The notes under the pieces: model-generated | Databases searched by the model: none | Told to the model about the DNA's origin: nothing | Seen by the model: the letters and a program-made list of their open reading frames with translations, nothing else | Assembly: GCF_000518085.1 (NCBI RefSeq) | Contig: NZ_JACX01000001.1 | Coordinates: 265,723 to 329,722, forward strand | DNA from: Bartonella grahamii ATCC 700132 | GTDB taxonomy: Bacteria > Pseudomonadota > Alphaproteobacteria > Rhizobiales > Rhizobiaceae | Direction: 5' to 3' | DNA length: 64,000 nucleotides | Shown here: piece by piece, positions 18,190-28,152 of the stretch | How positions within the stretch are numbered: the first letter of the stretch is position 1 | How the letters are laid out: every line of letters starts with the position of its first letter | Made by a program: the position numbers and the translations under genes

Positions 18190-19749
18190 ATGATACGTGT
18201 TTTTATTTATACTTTTGTTGTTTGTATCCTCGGTTTAGCTTTCGCGTGGGTTGCTAATCACAATGGTATTTTTGTTCTTACATTTTTGCATTTCAGATTT
18301 TCTGCTTCATTGCTTACAGTGTTAAGTGTGCTTATTTTGCTTTTTGTAACGCTGGTGCTTTTATGGTGGTTATTGTCTTTCTTTTTTTCCTTACCGAGTG
18401 CTCTTTCCAATTATTTGTATAAACGTCATAAAAAGCGCGGTTATGAAGCTCTTTCAAAGGGAATTCTTGCAACTTTTGCTGGTGATAGTATGGTTGCGCA
18501 AAAAATGGAAGCACAGGTTGCTAAATATCTTGCAGGGAAACAAGAGCCATTGGTAAAACTCTTACAAGCGCAAACCTTGTCTTTACAAAATAACTCTGTT
18601 CGCGCCATCGGTCTTTATGAGGGGATGAGAAAGGAAGATTCGACAAAATTGGTTGGACTTTATGGTTTGTTTTGTGAAGCGATGAAGAGTAAAGCTTATG
18701 AGGCAGCGCAACAATATGCCGAAGAGGCGCTGACTTTATCGCCAGCACTTTTATGGGCGCATCAGGCGGTGCTTGATCGGTTAAGTACTGAGGGTAAATG
18801 GGATAAGGCACTTGCTATTTTTGAAAGAGCGCAAAAAGCTCTCCCGCGTTCTGTTCGCGCGACTCCAGAGCGGCAGCATATACAGGTTTTACTATTAAGT
18901 GGGCAGGCACTTTCTTTGTTTGATACACATCCTGTACAAGCGCGTGAAGCCATTTTGAAAGCCCATAAATTGGCGCCTGATTTTGTTCCAATAATAGTTA
19001 TTGCTGCTGATATTCTTTATAAGTTAAATGAAACGCGTAAAGCGGATAAAATGATTATAGCGGCTTGGCAAAAGGATCCTCATCCTGATTTGGCGGCGCT
19101 TTATCTCGAAAGAGAAGAAGGAGCTATTGGGCGATTGAAAAGGGCTAGGACACTTGCTTCTTATAATAAAGATGCATTTGAATCGGCTTTCCTTATTGCT
19201 AAAGCAGCTTTAGATGCTGGTGAAACAGCAATAGCGAGAGAGCAGGCAAAAAAAGCATTACAATATCATCCACGGGAAAGTGTTTATTTATTGTTGGCAG
19301 ATATTGAAGAGGCACAGGGAAACAATCAAGGTGCTGTGCGTCAATGGCTTTCTTTAGCACTTCGTGCTGAACGTGATCCAGTATGGATGTGTGATGGGTC
19401 CATTTTTTCTTCTTGGTCAGCGGTTTCTCCAATCAGTGGACGTTTGGGCGGTTTTGAATGGAAGGCGCCTCCCTGTATGCCTTCTCTCACATTAGAGGCG
19501 GACAATATTGTGCCGAAAAAGCAAGACAAAGAGTATGTTACGGGGAAAAGTGATGGTGTTGAAGATAAGAAACTTGAAAAATTAACACCTATAGATGATT
19601 CTCTTTTGCATAATGTGCAGGTGGAGAAACAAGATATAAAAGAACAAGATGTAAAAATGTTCAGTCAAACCCACTTAAATGTTGATGATCCAGGGGTTAA
19701 AACAGAAGAAGAAACATTTTTATCGAGGAAAAAATTTCGTTTATTTTAA
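18190..19749 (+). CDS. hemY: HemY-family TPR membrane protein
   Basis: A 519-residue inner-membrane protein of the proteobacterial HemY family (not protoporphyrinogen oxidase). Two N-terminal helices occupy residues about 2-20 and 38-68, followed by NYLYKRHKKRGYEALSKGI, the family signature, and tetratricopeptide-like repeats over residues 100-410. The C-terminal 110 residues are polar and variable. Although it is named for porphyrin synthesis clusters, its activity is not defined, and here it persists without hemC or hemD nearby, which suggests a role other than heme synthesis. Confidence 0.87.
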   Translation: MIRVFIYTFVVCILGLAFAWVANHNGIFVLTFLHFRFSASLLTVLSVLILLFVTLVLLWWLLSFFFSLPSALSNYLYKRHKKRGYEALSKGILATFAGDSMVAQKMEAQVAKYLAGKQEPLVKLLQAQTLSLQNNSVRAIGLYEGMRKEDSTKLVGLYGLFCEAMKSKAYEAAQQYAEEALTLSPALLWAHQAVLDRLSTEGKWDKALAIFERAQKALPRSVRATPERQHIQVLLLSGQALSLFDTHPVQAREAILKAHKLAPDFVPIIVIAADILYKLNETRKADKMIIAAWQKDPHPDLAALYLEREEGAIGRLKRARTLASYNKDAFESAFLIAKAALDAGETAIAREQAKKALQYHPRESVYLLLADIEEAQGNNQGAVRQWLSLALRAERDPVWMCDGSIFSSWSAVSPISGRLGGFEWKAPPCMPSLTLEADNIVPKKQDKEYVTGKSDGVEDKKLEKLTPIDDSLLHNVQVEKQDIKEQDVKMFSQTHLNVDDPGVKTEEETFLSRKKFRLF

Positions 19750-19894
19750 ATTGCACCAATGTGATAATGCGAATGTTTTCTCAGAAGAAACAATTGACCT
19801 AGAAGAAAAAATATCGTTAGTCTTGTCCAATAAAATTATTCTCTTATGCTTTAAAAATGAAGTTTTGCTTGGTTGCAGAGGTGATTGGTTAAAA

Positions 19895-20641
19895 ATGTTT
19901 TTAAATCAGAGATGTCTTGATAAAAAACAAAAAAATAACAAACCAAGGATTGCTGTTGTTATTCATCGGCGGTCTACCTATACTGGTCGTTTAGGAAAAT
20001 TTTTACAACAAAATGGTTTTGTTCTTGATATTTATCGTCCTATTTTTGGACAAAAACTCCCTGATACATTAGAGCATTATGCCGGTGTTGTTATTTTAGG
20101 GGGACCGATGAGTGTGAATGACAGCGAAGCCTATATTGGTGAGGAAATTGATTGGATTTCGTTATCATTAAAGGAAAATAAGCCTTTTTTGGGTATTTGT
20201 CTTGGAGCACAAATGTTAGCGCGAAATCTGGGGGGGCGCGTTGGTACAAGAAGTGATGGGACTGTTGAAGTCGGCTGGTATCCACTAGAAGCAACCCCTC
20301 AAGGGAGGGAATTGATGAATTGGCCAGAAATGGTCTATCATTTTCATGATGAAGGTATTTATGATTTACCGAAAGAGGCAATGCTTTTGGCAACAGGGCA
20401 TACATATCCTACACAAGCTTTTCGTTATGGAAACAATGCATGGGGTTTGCAATTTCATGCTGAGTTTACACGTGCTATGATGCGGCGTTTGGTCGTGCGT
20501 TCGGCACATAAATTGACTGAAAAAGGTGCTCAACCTGCTTGTGCACATTTGAAAGGTCGTTTAATTTATGATCAAGCTTTAAGCCAATGGTTTGAAGGTG
20601 CATTACGACAGATTTTTTGTGTACCGCCCGCATTTGTGTGA
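19895..20641 (+). CDS. Class I glutamine amidotransferase domain protein
   Basis: A 248-residue stand-alone glutamine amidotransferase of the GuaA N-domain type. It has GGPMSVND, the nucleophile elbow LGICLGAQML with catalytic Cys, and WGLQFHAEFT with the catalytic His and Glu. The acceptor substrate is unknown; the family is often guessed to act on GMP-like or gamma-glutamyl compounds. The reading frame is open back into the end of hemY, but homologues start near the IAVVIHRRSTYTG strand, so ATG 19895 is the likely start; no strong ribosome binding site supports it. Confidence 0.8.
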   Translation: MFLNQRCLDKKQKNNKPRIAVVIHRRSTYTGRLGKFLQQNGFVLDIYRPIFGQKLPDTLEHYAGVVILGGPMSVNDSEAYIGEEIDWISLSLKENKPFLGICLGAQMLARNLGGRVGTRSDGTVEVGWYPLEATPQGRELMNWPEMVYHFHDEGIYDLPKEAMLLATGHTYPTQAFRYGNNAWGLQFHAEFTRAMMRRLVVRSAHKLTEKGAQPACAHLKGRLIYDQALSQWFEGALRQIFCVPPAFV

Positions 20642-20956
20642 GTGTTAGAAACACTATTCATTATCGTTCTTGTTGTGCTGTAAAACAGTATCGTTTAAGG
20701 TAGAGATAGAAAACTCATGTAAAACTTTACACATGAGGTATTTTTTGTTAGAAAGTGTAACGGATTTTCTTAAAAAGATCTTGGTGGGTGGACTTATGAG
20801 ATACTGTACTTTAGAACGATGTATAGGAACTCCTTGAAGTGATCATTAGATAAAATCCGGTCGATTAAGAAGTTGGATTGTTTATAAACTGACTGTGGTT
20901 AAGAATCTTTGTCCTTTTTAGGGTGGGGAGGAAGTTAAGAGATAAAGAAAGTTTTA
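20642..20956 (+). repeat. Dispersed repeat family B, copy 3, filling the intergenic space
   Basis: Starting 27 bases after the amidotransferase stop, the sequence reads CTTGTTGTGCTGTAAAACAG, then a perfect hairpin-like ACTCATGTAAAACTTTACACATGAG, and ends near GGTTAAGAATCTTTGTCC. The whole segment 20668-20945 aligns with 36072-36318. No gene is present. Confidence 0.6.
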
Positions 20957-22119
20957 ATGTTGTCTAAATCCTTTCAAATACCGTCATCACAAAAGAGATT
21001 TTCTTTGAGCTATTTAATTTGTGGGCTCGTTTGTCTTGCTCTGATATTTATTTATAGCGCACTCTGGTTTTTTTTTCACGTAAAATAGAAGAGCAAGTTT
21101 CTGATATATTTGCAAAAGCGTCTTCCTATAATATGGCGGCGATATGTGAGAATGTGCGCAAGGATGGTTATCCTTTACGTATCGGTGTTGTTTGCGACAA
21201 TTTTCAATTTTCTTGGCCTTTACATGGGGTTTCTTTATCGACGGGGCGTTTGACGGCTGGTGCACCAATTTATGCACCTCATTTGGTCGAGTTTAATGTT
21301 CATTCTCCTGCATCAATTGTTTTTTCCGGACAAACTTCCATAGTATCGCGTTGGCGCAATTTGGTTATTGAAACAGAACCTTATTGGAAAACGGGTAAAA
21401 CATTGAAGTTTATAGCTGAAGGGCTTGAAATTTCACCTCTTTCCTCTTCCCTTGAAGATCAAAAGCCTCAAGAAGCATTAGGAGCACAAACAACAGATAA
21501 AAAAACGACGCAGGAAAATGTAGAAGATCAAGCATCTTTGCAAAATACGCATGACATAATTACTCAGCCGTTAGAGACAAAAGATACGCCTCAAAAAATA
21601 ACGGCAGAATTTTTGCGCTTTGATCTGAAACATGAAAATAATGATTTATTGGGAAATATAACTTTTGACGGTTTTGATGTTTCTCTAGTTTTTACATCTT
21701 CTTTTGTTGATGTCCCAAAAATTGATGGTAACTTGAAAGTGATTTTAAATGACATCTCTTTTTTGTCTGAAGATGAAGGGAAAAATTGGCAACAGCGACT
21801 GTATGGAAAAAGTGGGCTTTTAAAGCAAGGTGAATTGACTTTTCATACAGGTGGTGGGTTACGTATTAGTGGACCTTTTTCTTTTGATGAAGAAGGATAT
21901 TTGACAGCAGAATTCGAACTTGTCCATATTCAGCCCATGAAGCTTCTTAACACTTTGCAGCGCTTATTTCCCGCGCAGGACAATAATCTTCAAGCGTTAT
22001 TTTTTATTTTGGGTGCACTGCCTAAAAATGCCGATGGCGCTCCCGTTCTTCCCTTGCTCATTAACAATGGGTGGGTAAAATTAGGTTTTTTAAAACTTGG
22101 TCGTCTCGCTCCACTTTAG
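20957..22119 (+). pseudogene. DUF2125 protein, frameshifted in a nine-T tract
   Basis: Rhizobial DUF2125 proteins are exported or membrane-anchored proteins of unknown function. Here ATG 20957 opens a frame with a basic start and one hydrophobic helix (YLICGLVCLALIFIYSALWF) that stops at TAG 21084 just past T9 at 21068-21076. The rest, including the family segment YPLRIGVVCDNFQF and GVSLSTGRLTAGAPIYAPHL, continues in another frame to the stop at 22119. Adding one T (or removing two) joins the halves as ..WFFFSRKIEEQV... So this is either a pseudogene, a slippage-controlled gene, or a sequence error in the tract. Reading from ATG 21133 would give an unexported 328-residue product. The C-terminus looks complete. 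Confidence 0.82.
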
Positions 22120-22469
22120 GTTTTGTACCCAAGCCTTTTTTCATTTTTACCACCAAATTTCGATTTTTTCTGATTTTCACACTTTTTTGCAATTTTAGAG
22201 TGTCAAAATCTATTTTAACAAAATGCGTATTTAATGGTAAAAAATAGCTGTAAAAATAAAAAATTACCACTTACTCCTAACTAATCCCACCTCTTTTCAC
22301 TTAGTACAAAATCTTATGTCAAACTACATATAGCAACAGTGTTTGTGTGAAAAAAGTGGCATTTTAAAGTATGCTGAATTGCCTTTTTATACAGGTAGTG
22401 TGGTGCCGTGTTAGGAACCTTTTTTCTTTATGTATGGAATTTTGAGCATATTGCAGATGTCTGTTTAGA

Positions 22470-22860
22470 GTGACCTTTGAAATAGGTAAAACAGCCTAGT
22501 TGGATAAGAATATGAAGTTGTAAAGGGGGAAATGGACGTCCATCTTTTCATTTATGGAGTAAGAAGCTAAGGGGGGCACCATCATATTTATATTTTCCCA
22601 CTCCTAATGTTTCTACAGCTTTTGGCATTTGAGGTGGTTTATGAGGGGCATTTAGTTCTTTCTTTAATATTTTTTATCTATACGGTTTTCCCATTTGCAA
22701 TATGCAAGGGGAAATGCGTTTAGTTGATTGAATATAAACAGATTTGAAATGAGACAAACTTAGAATATCAGCTTCTCCTTCAACATAAAAATAATAAAAT
22801 TATGATTGTAAATCAACATATTATATTTTTATGTTGAAGGATGTTTGACAGTAAAATTTG
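22470..22860 (+). repeat. Dispersed repeat family A, copy 4, inside a pseudogene
   Basis: Landmarks are ACAGCTTTTGGCATTTGAGG, TTTTTATCTATACGG, AATATGCAAGGGG, TTGATTGAATATAAACAG and a terminal GTAAATCAACATA. Its flanks are the two parts of a DUF2125 remnant, so this copy marks an insertion event. Confidence 0.6.
22776..22841. repeat. Perfect 18-bp inverted repeat
   Basis: Left arm TCCTTCAACATAAAAATA (22776-22793) and right arm TATTTTTATGTTGAAGGA (22824-22841) are exact reverse complements separated by 30 AT-rich bases. It lies at the 3' end of the family A copy. Confidence 0.8.
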
Positions 22861-22994
22861 AATTTATTTTTTATTTTAATTGCTTTGTCTAAAAATGCGG
22901 GATAGCGCCTCCGTTCTTTCCTTACTGATTAGTCATGGATAGATAGAAAGGGGGCTATTTTGTACTGCTTTTAAGACTGAAAATTGATGTTTTT

Positions 22995-23180
22995 AGGGTG
23001 GGAAATCAATCCTGTTGTCGTTTTGAAATTGTTGCAAACATTCTATTGTGATAAATAGCAAGATTCTTATTTTGGGTACTATGTATAAAATGCAAACTTC
23101 CGCTCCATCTTGGCTGGTTTACTGTGGTGGGATAGAACGGGAGATTGAGTGGGTCGTTTTGTATTTGCTTTAGGTTTGAA
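22995..23180 (+). pseudogene. Second eroded DUF2125 3' fragment
   Basis: The translation EINPVVVLKLLQTFY parallels HIQPMKLLNTLQRLF of the upstream gene. Downstream, TTATTTTGGGT and the following segment through GAGTGGGTCGTTTTG parallel the C-terminal coding end. Several stops interrupt it. Its end overlaps the 3' end of the glutamate dehydrogenase gene on the opposite strand. Confidence 0.55.
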
Positions 23181-26100
23181 AGCCAGTATTTTGTAGTTGA
23201 GAAATTAATCCTGCTGCAAAAGTAAAACGAGAAATATTGAGATCATTTTCAATAAGGGCACTAATGTGGTTTGTAATTTTGTGAATATGATCTTCTTCTG
23301 TTTTTTTCCAAGTGTCAAAAGGATCTTTTTTCTTTCCATAATTTTTGAGGATTTTCATAACGATTTGCCGTAAGCTTTCAGAAACATTTTCTTTTGCTTG
23401 GCTTAAAGCCATACTATCATAATAATCTACTACAGGAATTATACGACTTGCTTCGTTAATGCGGTTTATACGAATGATTTGCGCAAGTGAAAAATAGATC
23501 TCTGCGGTTTTAATAAGATCACTGTTGCTTTTTTTTGCAATTAAAGAAATATCACAGATTGTTGAAGCAGCTTCTAAGAGAGCTAATTGTTTCGCTAATG
23601 CTTTTGGTGCTCCCTCTTCGTTGTAGTGTACTGCTTTTTCTTCAATCTTTTGCTTAATATCGTTGTCGTGAGAATGCATAAGCTCTTGTTCAATAACGCT
23701 ACGGGCTTGCTTTATTGTTTTTACAATTTCTTCTAATGGACGTGAGAGATCTATGTTGTGTAAACCCCAATTGGTTGTTTCAAAGAGCATTGGGGTCATT
23801 GCTGCGTAGAATTTGTTTTGGACAAGACCGGGTATTTTATTATCAAGCTTATCAATTTGCTCAGACAATTGAGGAATTTCAAAACCATCGCGAATGGCAA
23901 TGAAAACGCGAATAATATTTTCAGCTTTTTGTTCTGTTGCATCGTGTAGTCTATTAACAAAAGTGGGGCCTCCACGATTTACAATATCGTTGGCAATCAG
24001 CGTTGCTATAATATTACGACGCAATTGATGGTGAATGACTTCCTTCTTAAAATTTTCTTGAATTTGTGTTGGAAAATAGTTCAGCAAGGTTGTATTGAAA
24101 TAGTGATCATCAACAATGGGGCTATTAGCAATTTCTTCTTTTAAGGTTAATTTAGCATACGCAAAAATAACAGCGAGTTCTGGACGGAGAAGACCTTTGC
24201 CTTGGGTTGTTCTTTGTCGTAAAATTTGCTCATCAGGGAGTATTTCAACTCTACGATCTAGAAGCTTTTTTTGTTCTAAATCGTGCATAAAGCGTATTTG
24301 ATAGGGCAAATCAGTAGTGCTTTGATTTTCCGCCAAAGAAAGAGCAAGGGGTTGTAGATAATTGTTGCGCAAGACGAGTTGCTCGACTTGAGGTGTCATT
24401 TTTTTCAAGAGCTTATTGCGTTCTTCGCGGGTTAATGTTTTGGCGCGTAGTGCTGATGCAAGAACAATTTTGAGATTGACCTCAATATCAGAACAATTCA
24501 CACCAGCAGAATTATCAATGGCATCCGTATTGCATCGACCACCATTTAAGACATATTCAATCCGTCCACGTTGTGTAACACCAAGATTAGCCCCTTCGCC
24601 AATAATTTTTGCACGCACTTGCTCTCCGGTAATGCGTATCGCATCATTTGCACGATCACCTACTTGGGCATCATTTTCTGTTGCAGCGCGGATATAAGTA
24701 CCAATGCCGCCGAACCATAAAAGATCAACAGGGGCTTTGAGAAGAGCAGAAATAATTTCAAAGGGTGTTCCTGTTTGTTTTTCAAAACCAATGGCTTGTG
24801 CTGCTTCAGGTGAGAGAGTAATGGTTTTTTCTTTTCGTGAGAAGATACCACCGCCCTTTGATAATTTGCTTTGATCGTAATCTTGCCAGCTGGAGCGAGG
24901 AAGTTTAAAAAGGCGCATACGCTCTGCATAGCTTTCGTCTATGCTTGGATCTGGATCAATAAAGATATCTCGGTGATCAAAAGCAGCAATCAATTTTGTT
25001 TGTTTGGAAAGCAGCATCCCATTACCAAAGACATCGCCAGACATGTCTCCAACACCGACACAGGTGAAGGGCGTTGTTTGAATATCTTGATCAAATGTTT
25101 CTCTAAAATGTCTTTTGACAGCTTCCCATGCACCTTTGGCTGTAATACCAATGGCTTTGTGGTCGTAACCTGCTGAGCCTCCAGAGGCAAAAGCATCATC
25201 GAGCCAAAAGTGATTTGCTTGGCTGATGGCGTTGGCGGTATCAGAAAAAGTTGCTGTTCCTTTGTCTGCTGCGACAACAAAATAGGGGTCAGGGTCATCA
25301 TGACAGATAACATTGGGGGGAGAACTGATTTTGCCGTTAATCAGATTGTCTGTGATTGAGAGCAAAGCTGTGATAAAGTCTGTATAAGCTTGTCGTGCTG
25401 CTTCTACGATGAGAGTACGGTCATTTGTTTGGGGAAGCCGATGAGGATAGAAACCACCTTTTGCACCTGCAGGAACGATAACCGCATTTTTAACTTGTTG
25501 GGCTTTGACTAAGCTGAGGACTTCGGTGCGATAATCTAATGCACGGTCAGACCAACGAATTCCGCCACGAGCGATAGGTCCAAAACGCAAATGCACCCCT
25601 TCAACTTCCGGTCCATAAACAAAAATTTCTCGGTAAGGGCGTGGTTCAGGCAAACCCTCAATTTGGCGCGGATTTAATTTGGTGGCTAAAATACGCCGAG
25701 GACTTCCATCGTCAAGAGGCGTAAAGGCATTCGTTCGTAAACTCGCATCGATAAGGTTGCAATAACGGCGTAAGATGAGATCATCATCTAAACCAGATAC
25801 TTTCCGTAATTTTTCTCCAATACGCTTTTGAATAACCTGTTGCCTTTTTTCCCGTTCTTTTTCTGTATGGCTTTGGTGAAATTTTAAATGAAATAAAGTA
25901 TAAAGATCTTGGGTAATGTCAGGATAAGCATTTAAAGTTTGGGCAACGCGATCTTGCGAATAAGGAATACCAGCTTGCTGGAGATAGCGCCCATAATGGC
26001 GCAAAATAACAATTTCATACCAATCAAGTTCAGCTGTTTGGGTGAGCGCGTTAAAAGCGTCATTATCAGCATTTTGTGCCCAAATGGCCTCAAAGGTTTC

Positions 26101-27885
26101 GGCGTGTTTTTGACCGTTTTTTTCAAAATCGATACAGAGCTGGAAAGTGCTTTCCAGCTGCATATCATGAAGATACACAGAGTGCCCATAGCCATCTGGT
26201 AATTCAAGGGTTTGTTCGGCAATAACGCGAAACCCCATGTTTTCAAGGAGTGGTACACGTTTGGAAAGGGCAAGAGCTTCATGGCGGTGAAAAAGCCGAA
26301 GAGAAATAGCGCGTTTTTCTTTGTTTTGTGCGTGATAAAAGTTCACGAAAAGGGGCTTCTCATCATGAAGATTTAAAATATGTCCGGCATCGTTAATAGC
26401 GTCTTCAGTTGAAAATAAATCACGATAACTGTTGGGAAATTCGCTGGCTAGACGTGTTTGTTGCTCTGTTGTTTTCTGAGCAAGAGCGATGGCTTGAACG
26501 CTGTCTTCCCAACTTCGTGCAATCGAACGTACATGTTGTTCAAGTGTGGAGCGCTCGTGAAGGGGAACAGTTTCGTTTCCTTTGCGATGGATGATGTAAT
26601 AGACACGTATAAGGGTGCTTTCCAAAAATAGCGGATAAGATTCAAAAAAGTCGCCTTTATAGAGCTCAACAAAATGTTCGCCAACTTTTTCACGCAGGCT
26701 GCTGCTATATTGGTCACGCGGTACGTAGACAAGGATAGAAACAAAGCGCCCAAAAGAATCAGTGTGGGCAAGAACCCGTAAACGTGGGCGCTCATCTAAT
26801 TGTAGAATAAGTTTAGTGTTTTCTGTCAATGTATCAACATCAGAGCGAAACATTTCATCTCTTGGATAGGTTTCTAAAGCACTGATGAGTGCTTTTCCTG
26901 AATAATCGGTGTGATTGTGTCCAAGACGTTGAATAATAGTTTGGGCTTTTTCTTTTAAGAAAGGAATTTGCAAAATAGAACGTGTATAAGCTGAGGAGGT
27001 AAAAAGCCCTACAATGCGTAATTCTCCACAGAGTTGTTTTTCTTTATCAAAGATTTTAAGACCAATATAATCGAGCCAGACAGAACGGTGAATTTTGGAG
27101 CGGCTGTTAGCTTTTGTCACGATAAACAGATTATCGCTTTCCATGAAGGATAAAACTTCTTGAGGAGGTTCTTTCATACTTTCATCGTCAACAATATGAA
27201 TAGAAGCATCCGTGAGTATACCAAGTTCAATATTACTCGCTGTAAAGGATTTTAGGGGTTTTTGGTCTTTGATGAAGTTGTAGGTGCGCATACCAAGGAA
27301 AATGAAATTATCGTCCATTAGCCAGTGAAGAAATTCAATAGCTTTTTCGCCTTCTTGTTTGTAGTGCGGGGGAAGACTTATTTGGTAGGCATGAATATGC
27401 TTTTTAACTTCTTCAAGCATAGGCTTCCAGTCTTGTACAGCAGCATTAACCTGTTCAAGAACTAAGGTGAGTTCATTTTCAAGTTTTTGTACTTGCTGTT
27501 TGTTTAATGACTCGATGTGAATTTGCATCAGACTGATGCGTTTTCCAGAAGCACAATCAAGAATAGGATGCGCAATCAAATAGATATGGTTTTTGTGTTG
27601 ATTGAAAACATTTAAAATAGAATCGAGAAGGAAGGGTTTGTTATCATTGACAAGCGTGATAGCGGTTATAGGCTTGTTGTTACGGGTCAAATTTTGTTCA
27701 AAGTAGATAGTATTTTTTCCCGTCTGATGGAGATTAAAAGCTTTTACTGCGACGGCTGCGGCTTTTTGAAGTTCTTTATTTTCGTAATAAACAATATCTT
27801 CTTCATCGGTTTGAGCAAAAAGGATTTGTTCTATTTTATCTTGGGTGTTTTTTGTCTCTGTTTTTTTTGGTTGCAACACATCCAC
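23170..27885 (-). CDS. NAD-specific glutamate dehydrogenase, large (180-kDa) type
   Basis: Deaminates glutamate to 2-oxoglutarate and ammonia with NAD, feeding the TCA cycle; cytosolic. At 1571 residues it is the large-type enzyme. A long N-terminal regulatory region (about 700 residues, with ACT-like segments such as LVNDNKPFLLDSILNVFNQH) precedes the catalytic core. In the core are GPIARGGIRWSDRALDYRTE, VIVPAGAKGGFYP with the catalytic Lys, the NAD-binding CVGVGDMSGDVFGNGML and KIIGEGANLGVTQRGRIEY. A helical C-terminal domain ends it. GTG 27885 is the start, with GGGAGA just upstream; GTG 27879 is also possible. In an organism that feeds on host amino acids this is an expected central enzyme. 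Confidence 0.95.
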   Translation of the reverse strand: MDVLQPKKTETKNTQDKIEQILFAQTDEEDIVYYENKELQKAAAVAVKAFNLHQTGKNTIYFEQNLTRNNKPITAITLVNDNKPFLLDSILNVFNQHKNHIYLIAHPILDCASGKRISLMQIHIESLNKQQVQKLENELTLVLEQVNAAVQDWKPMLEEVKKHIHAYQISLPPHYKQEGEKAIEFLHWLMDDNFIFLGMRTYNFIKDQKPLKSFTASNIELGILTDASIHIVDDESMKEPPQEVLSFMESDNLFIVTKANSRSKIHRSVWLDYIGLKIFDKEKQLCGELRIVGLFTSSAYTRSILQIPFLKEKAQTIIQRLGHNHTDYSGKALISALETYPRDEMFRSDVDTLTENTKLILQLDERPRLRVLAHTDSFGRFVSILVYVPRDQYSSSLREKVGEHFVELYKGDFFESYPLFLESTLIRVYYIIHRKGNETVPLHERSTLEQHVRSIARSWEDSVQAIALAQKTTEQQTRLASEFPNSYRDLFSTEDAINDAGHILNLHDEKPLFVNFYHAQNKEKRAISLRLFHRHEALALSKRVPLLENMGFRVIAEQTLELPDGYGHSVYLHDMQLESTFQLCIDFEKNGQKHAETFEAIWAQNADNDAFNALTQTAELDWYEIVILRHYGRYLQQAGIPYSQDRVAQTLNAYPDITQDLYTLFHLKFHQSHTEKEREKRQQVIQKRIGEKLRKVSGLDDDLILRRYCNLIDASLRTNAFTPLDDGSPRRILATKLNPRQIEGLPEPRPYREIFVYGPEVEGVHLRFGPIARGGIRWSDRALDYRTEVLSLVKAQQVKNAVIVPAGAKGGFYPHRLPQTNDRTLIVEAARQAYTDFITALLSITDNLINGKISSPPNVICHDDPDPYFVVAADKGTATFSDTANAISQANHFWLDDAFASGGSAGYDHKAIGITAKGAWEAVKRHFRETFDQDIQTTPFTCVGVGDMSGDVFGNGMLLSKQTKLIAAFDHRDIFIDPDPSIDESYAERMRLFKLPRSSWQDYDQSKLSKGGGIFSRKEKTITLSPEAAQAIGFEKQTGTPFEIISALLKAPVDLLWFGGIGTYIRAATENDAQVGDRANDAIRITGEQVRAKIIGEGANLGVTQRGRIEYVLNGGRCNTDAIDNSAGVNCSDIEVNLKIVLASALRAKTLTREERNKLLKKMTPQVEQLVLRNNYLQPLALSLAENQSTTDLPYQIRFMHDLEQKKLLDRRVEILPDEQILRQRTTQGKGLLRPELAVIFAYAKLTLKEEIANSPIVDDHYFNTTLLNYFPTQIQENFKKEVIHHQLRRNIIATLIANDIVNRGGPTFVNRLHDATEQKAENIIRVFIAIRDGFEIPQLSEQIDKLDNKIPGLVQNKFYAAMTPMLFETTNWGLHNIDLSRPLEEIVKTIKQARSVIEQELMHSHDNDIKQKIEEKAVHYNEEGAPKALAKQLALLEAASTICDISLIAKKSNSDLIKTAEIYFSLAQIIRINRINEASRIIPVVDYYDSMALSQAKENVSESLRQIVMKILKNYGKKKDPFDTWKKTEEDHIHKITNHISALIENDLNISRFTFAAGLISQLQNTGFQT

Positions 27886-28152
27886 TCTCCCTTTTTGCTC
27901 TTAGGGGTCTTCTCTTCTTTATTGAAAGCTGACCATCATATTTTTGTATACTGTAACACCTTCTTCCTGAAGAAAACAGCTCTTTATTTGGAAAGAATGA
28001 GTTTGTTTTTGCTATTTTTTAGTAATAGTTTGTACTTTAAAGAAATATTTTACGTCAGAGAAAGGGCATTTTTAGTATTTTTGTATGTTAATAGTTTGTT
28101 TTTTTAAATATACAAAATGTAAAGTAAAAAAAGAAGCAGAAGTAAAGAGAGA

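Larger units (their letters stand above)
22290..22980 (+). pseudogene. Eroded DUF2125 copy, split by a family A repeat
   Basis: Bases 22325-22440 align with 21790-21905 of the upstream gene: both read GCAACAG, then GAAAAAGTGG.TTTTAAAG and a CTGAATTG.CTTTT.ATACAGGT.GT segment, here with an in-frame stop. Similarity fades near 22465 and resumes at 22864 with CTAAAAATGCGG.ATAGCGC and a CCGTTCTT.CCTT.CT segment, matching 22020-22100. The material between is a family A repeat. Confidence 0.65.
22120..23169. other. Remnant-filled region downstream of DUF2125
   Basis: It holds two eroded DUF2125 copies (about 22290-22465 continued at 22864-22980, and about 22995-23180), a family A repeat (about 22470-22860) and an 18-bp inverted repeat. 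No intact gene is present. These parts are described separately. Confidence 0.65.

Noticed and set aside
21133..22119. Intact 328-residue DUF2125 gene starting at ATG 21133
   Set aside because: This ATG is internal to the family sequence; the membrane anchor and preceding helix are encoded just upstream in another frame, so the gene is broken rather than short.
24660..25313. Several open frames overlapping the glutamate dehydrogenase gene
   Set aside because: They are other-frame readings of a highly conserved long gene.
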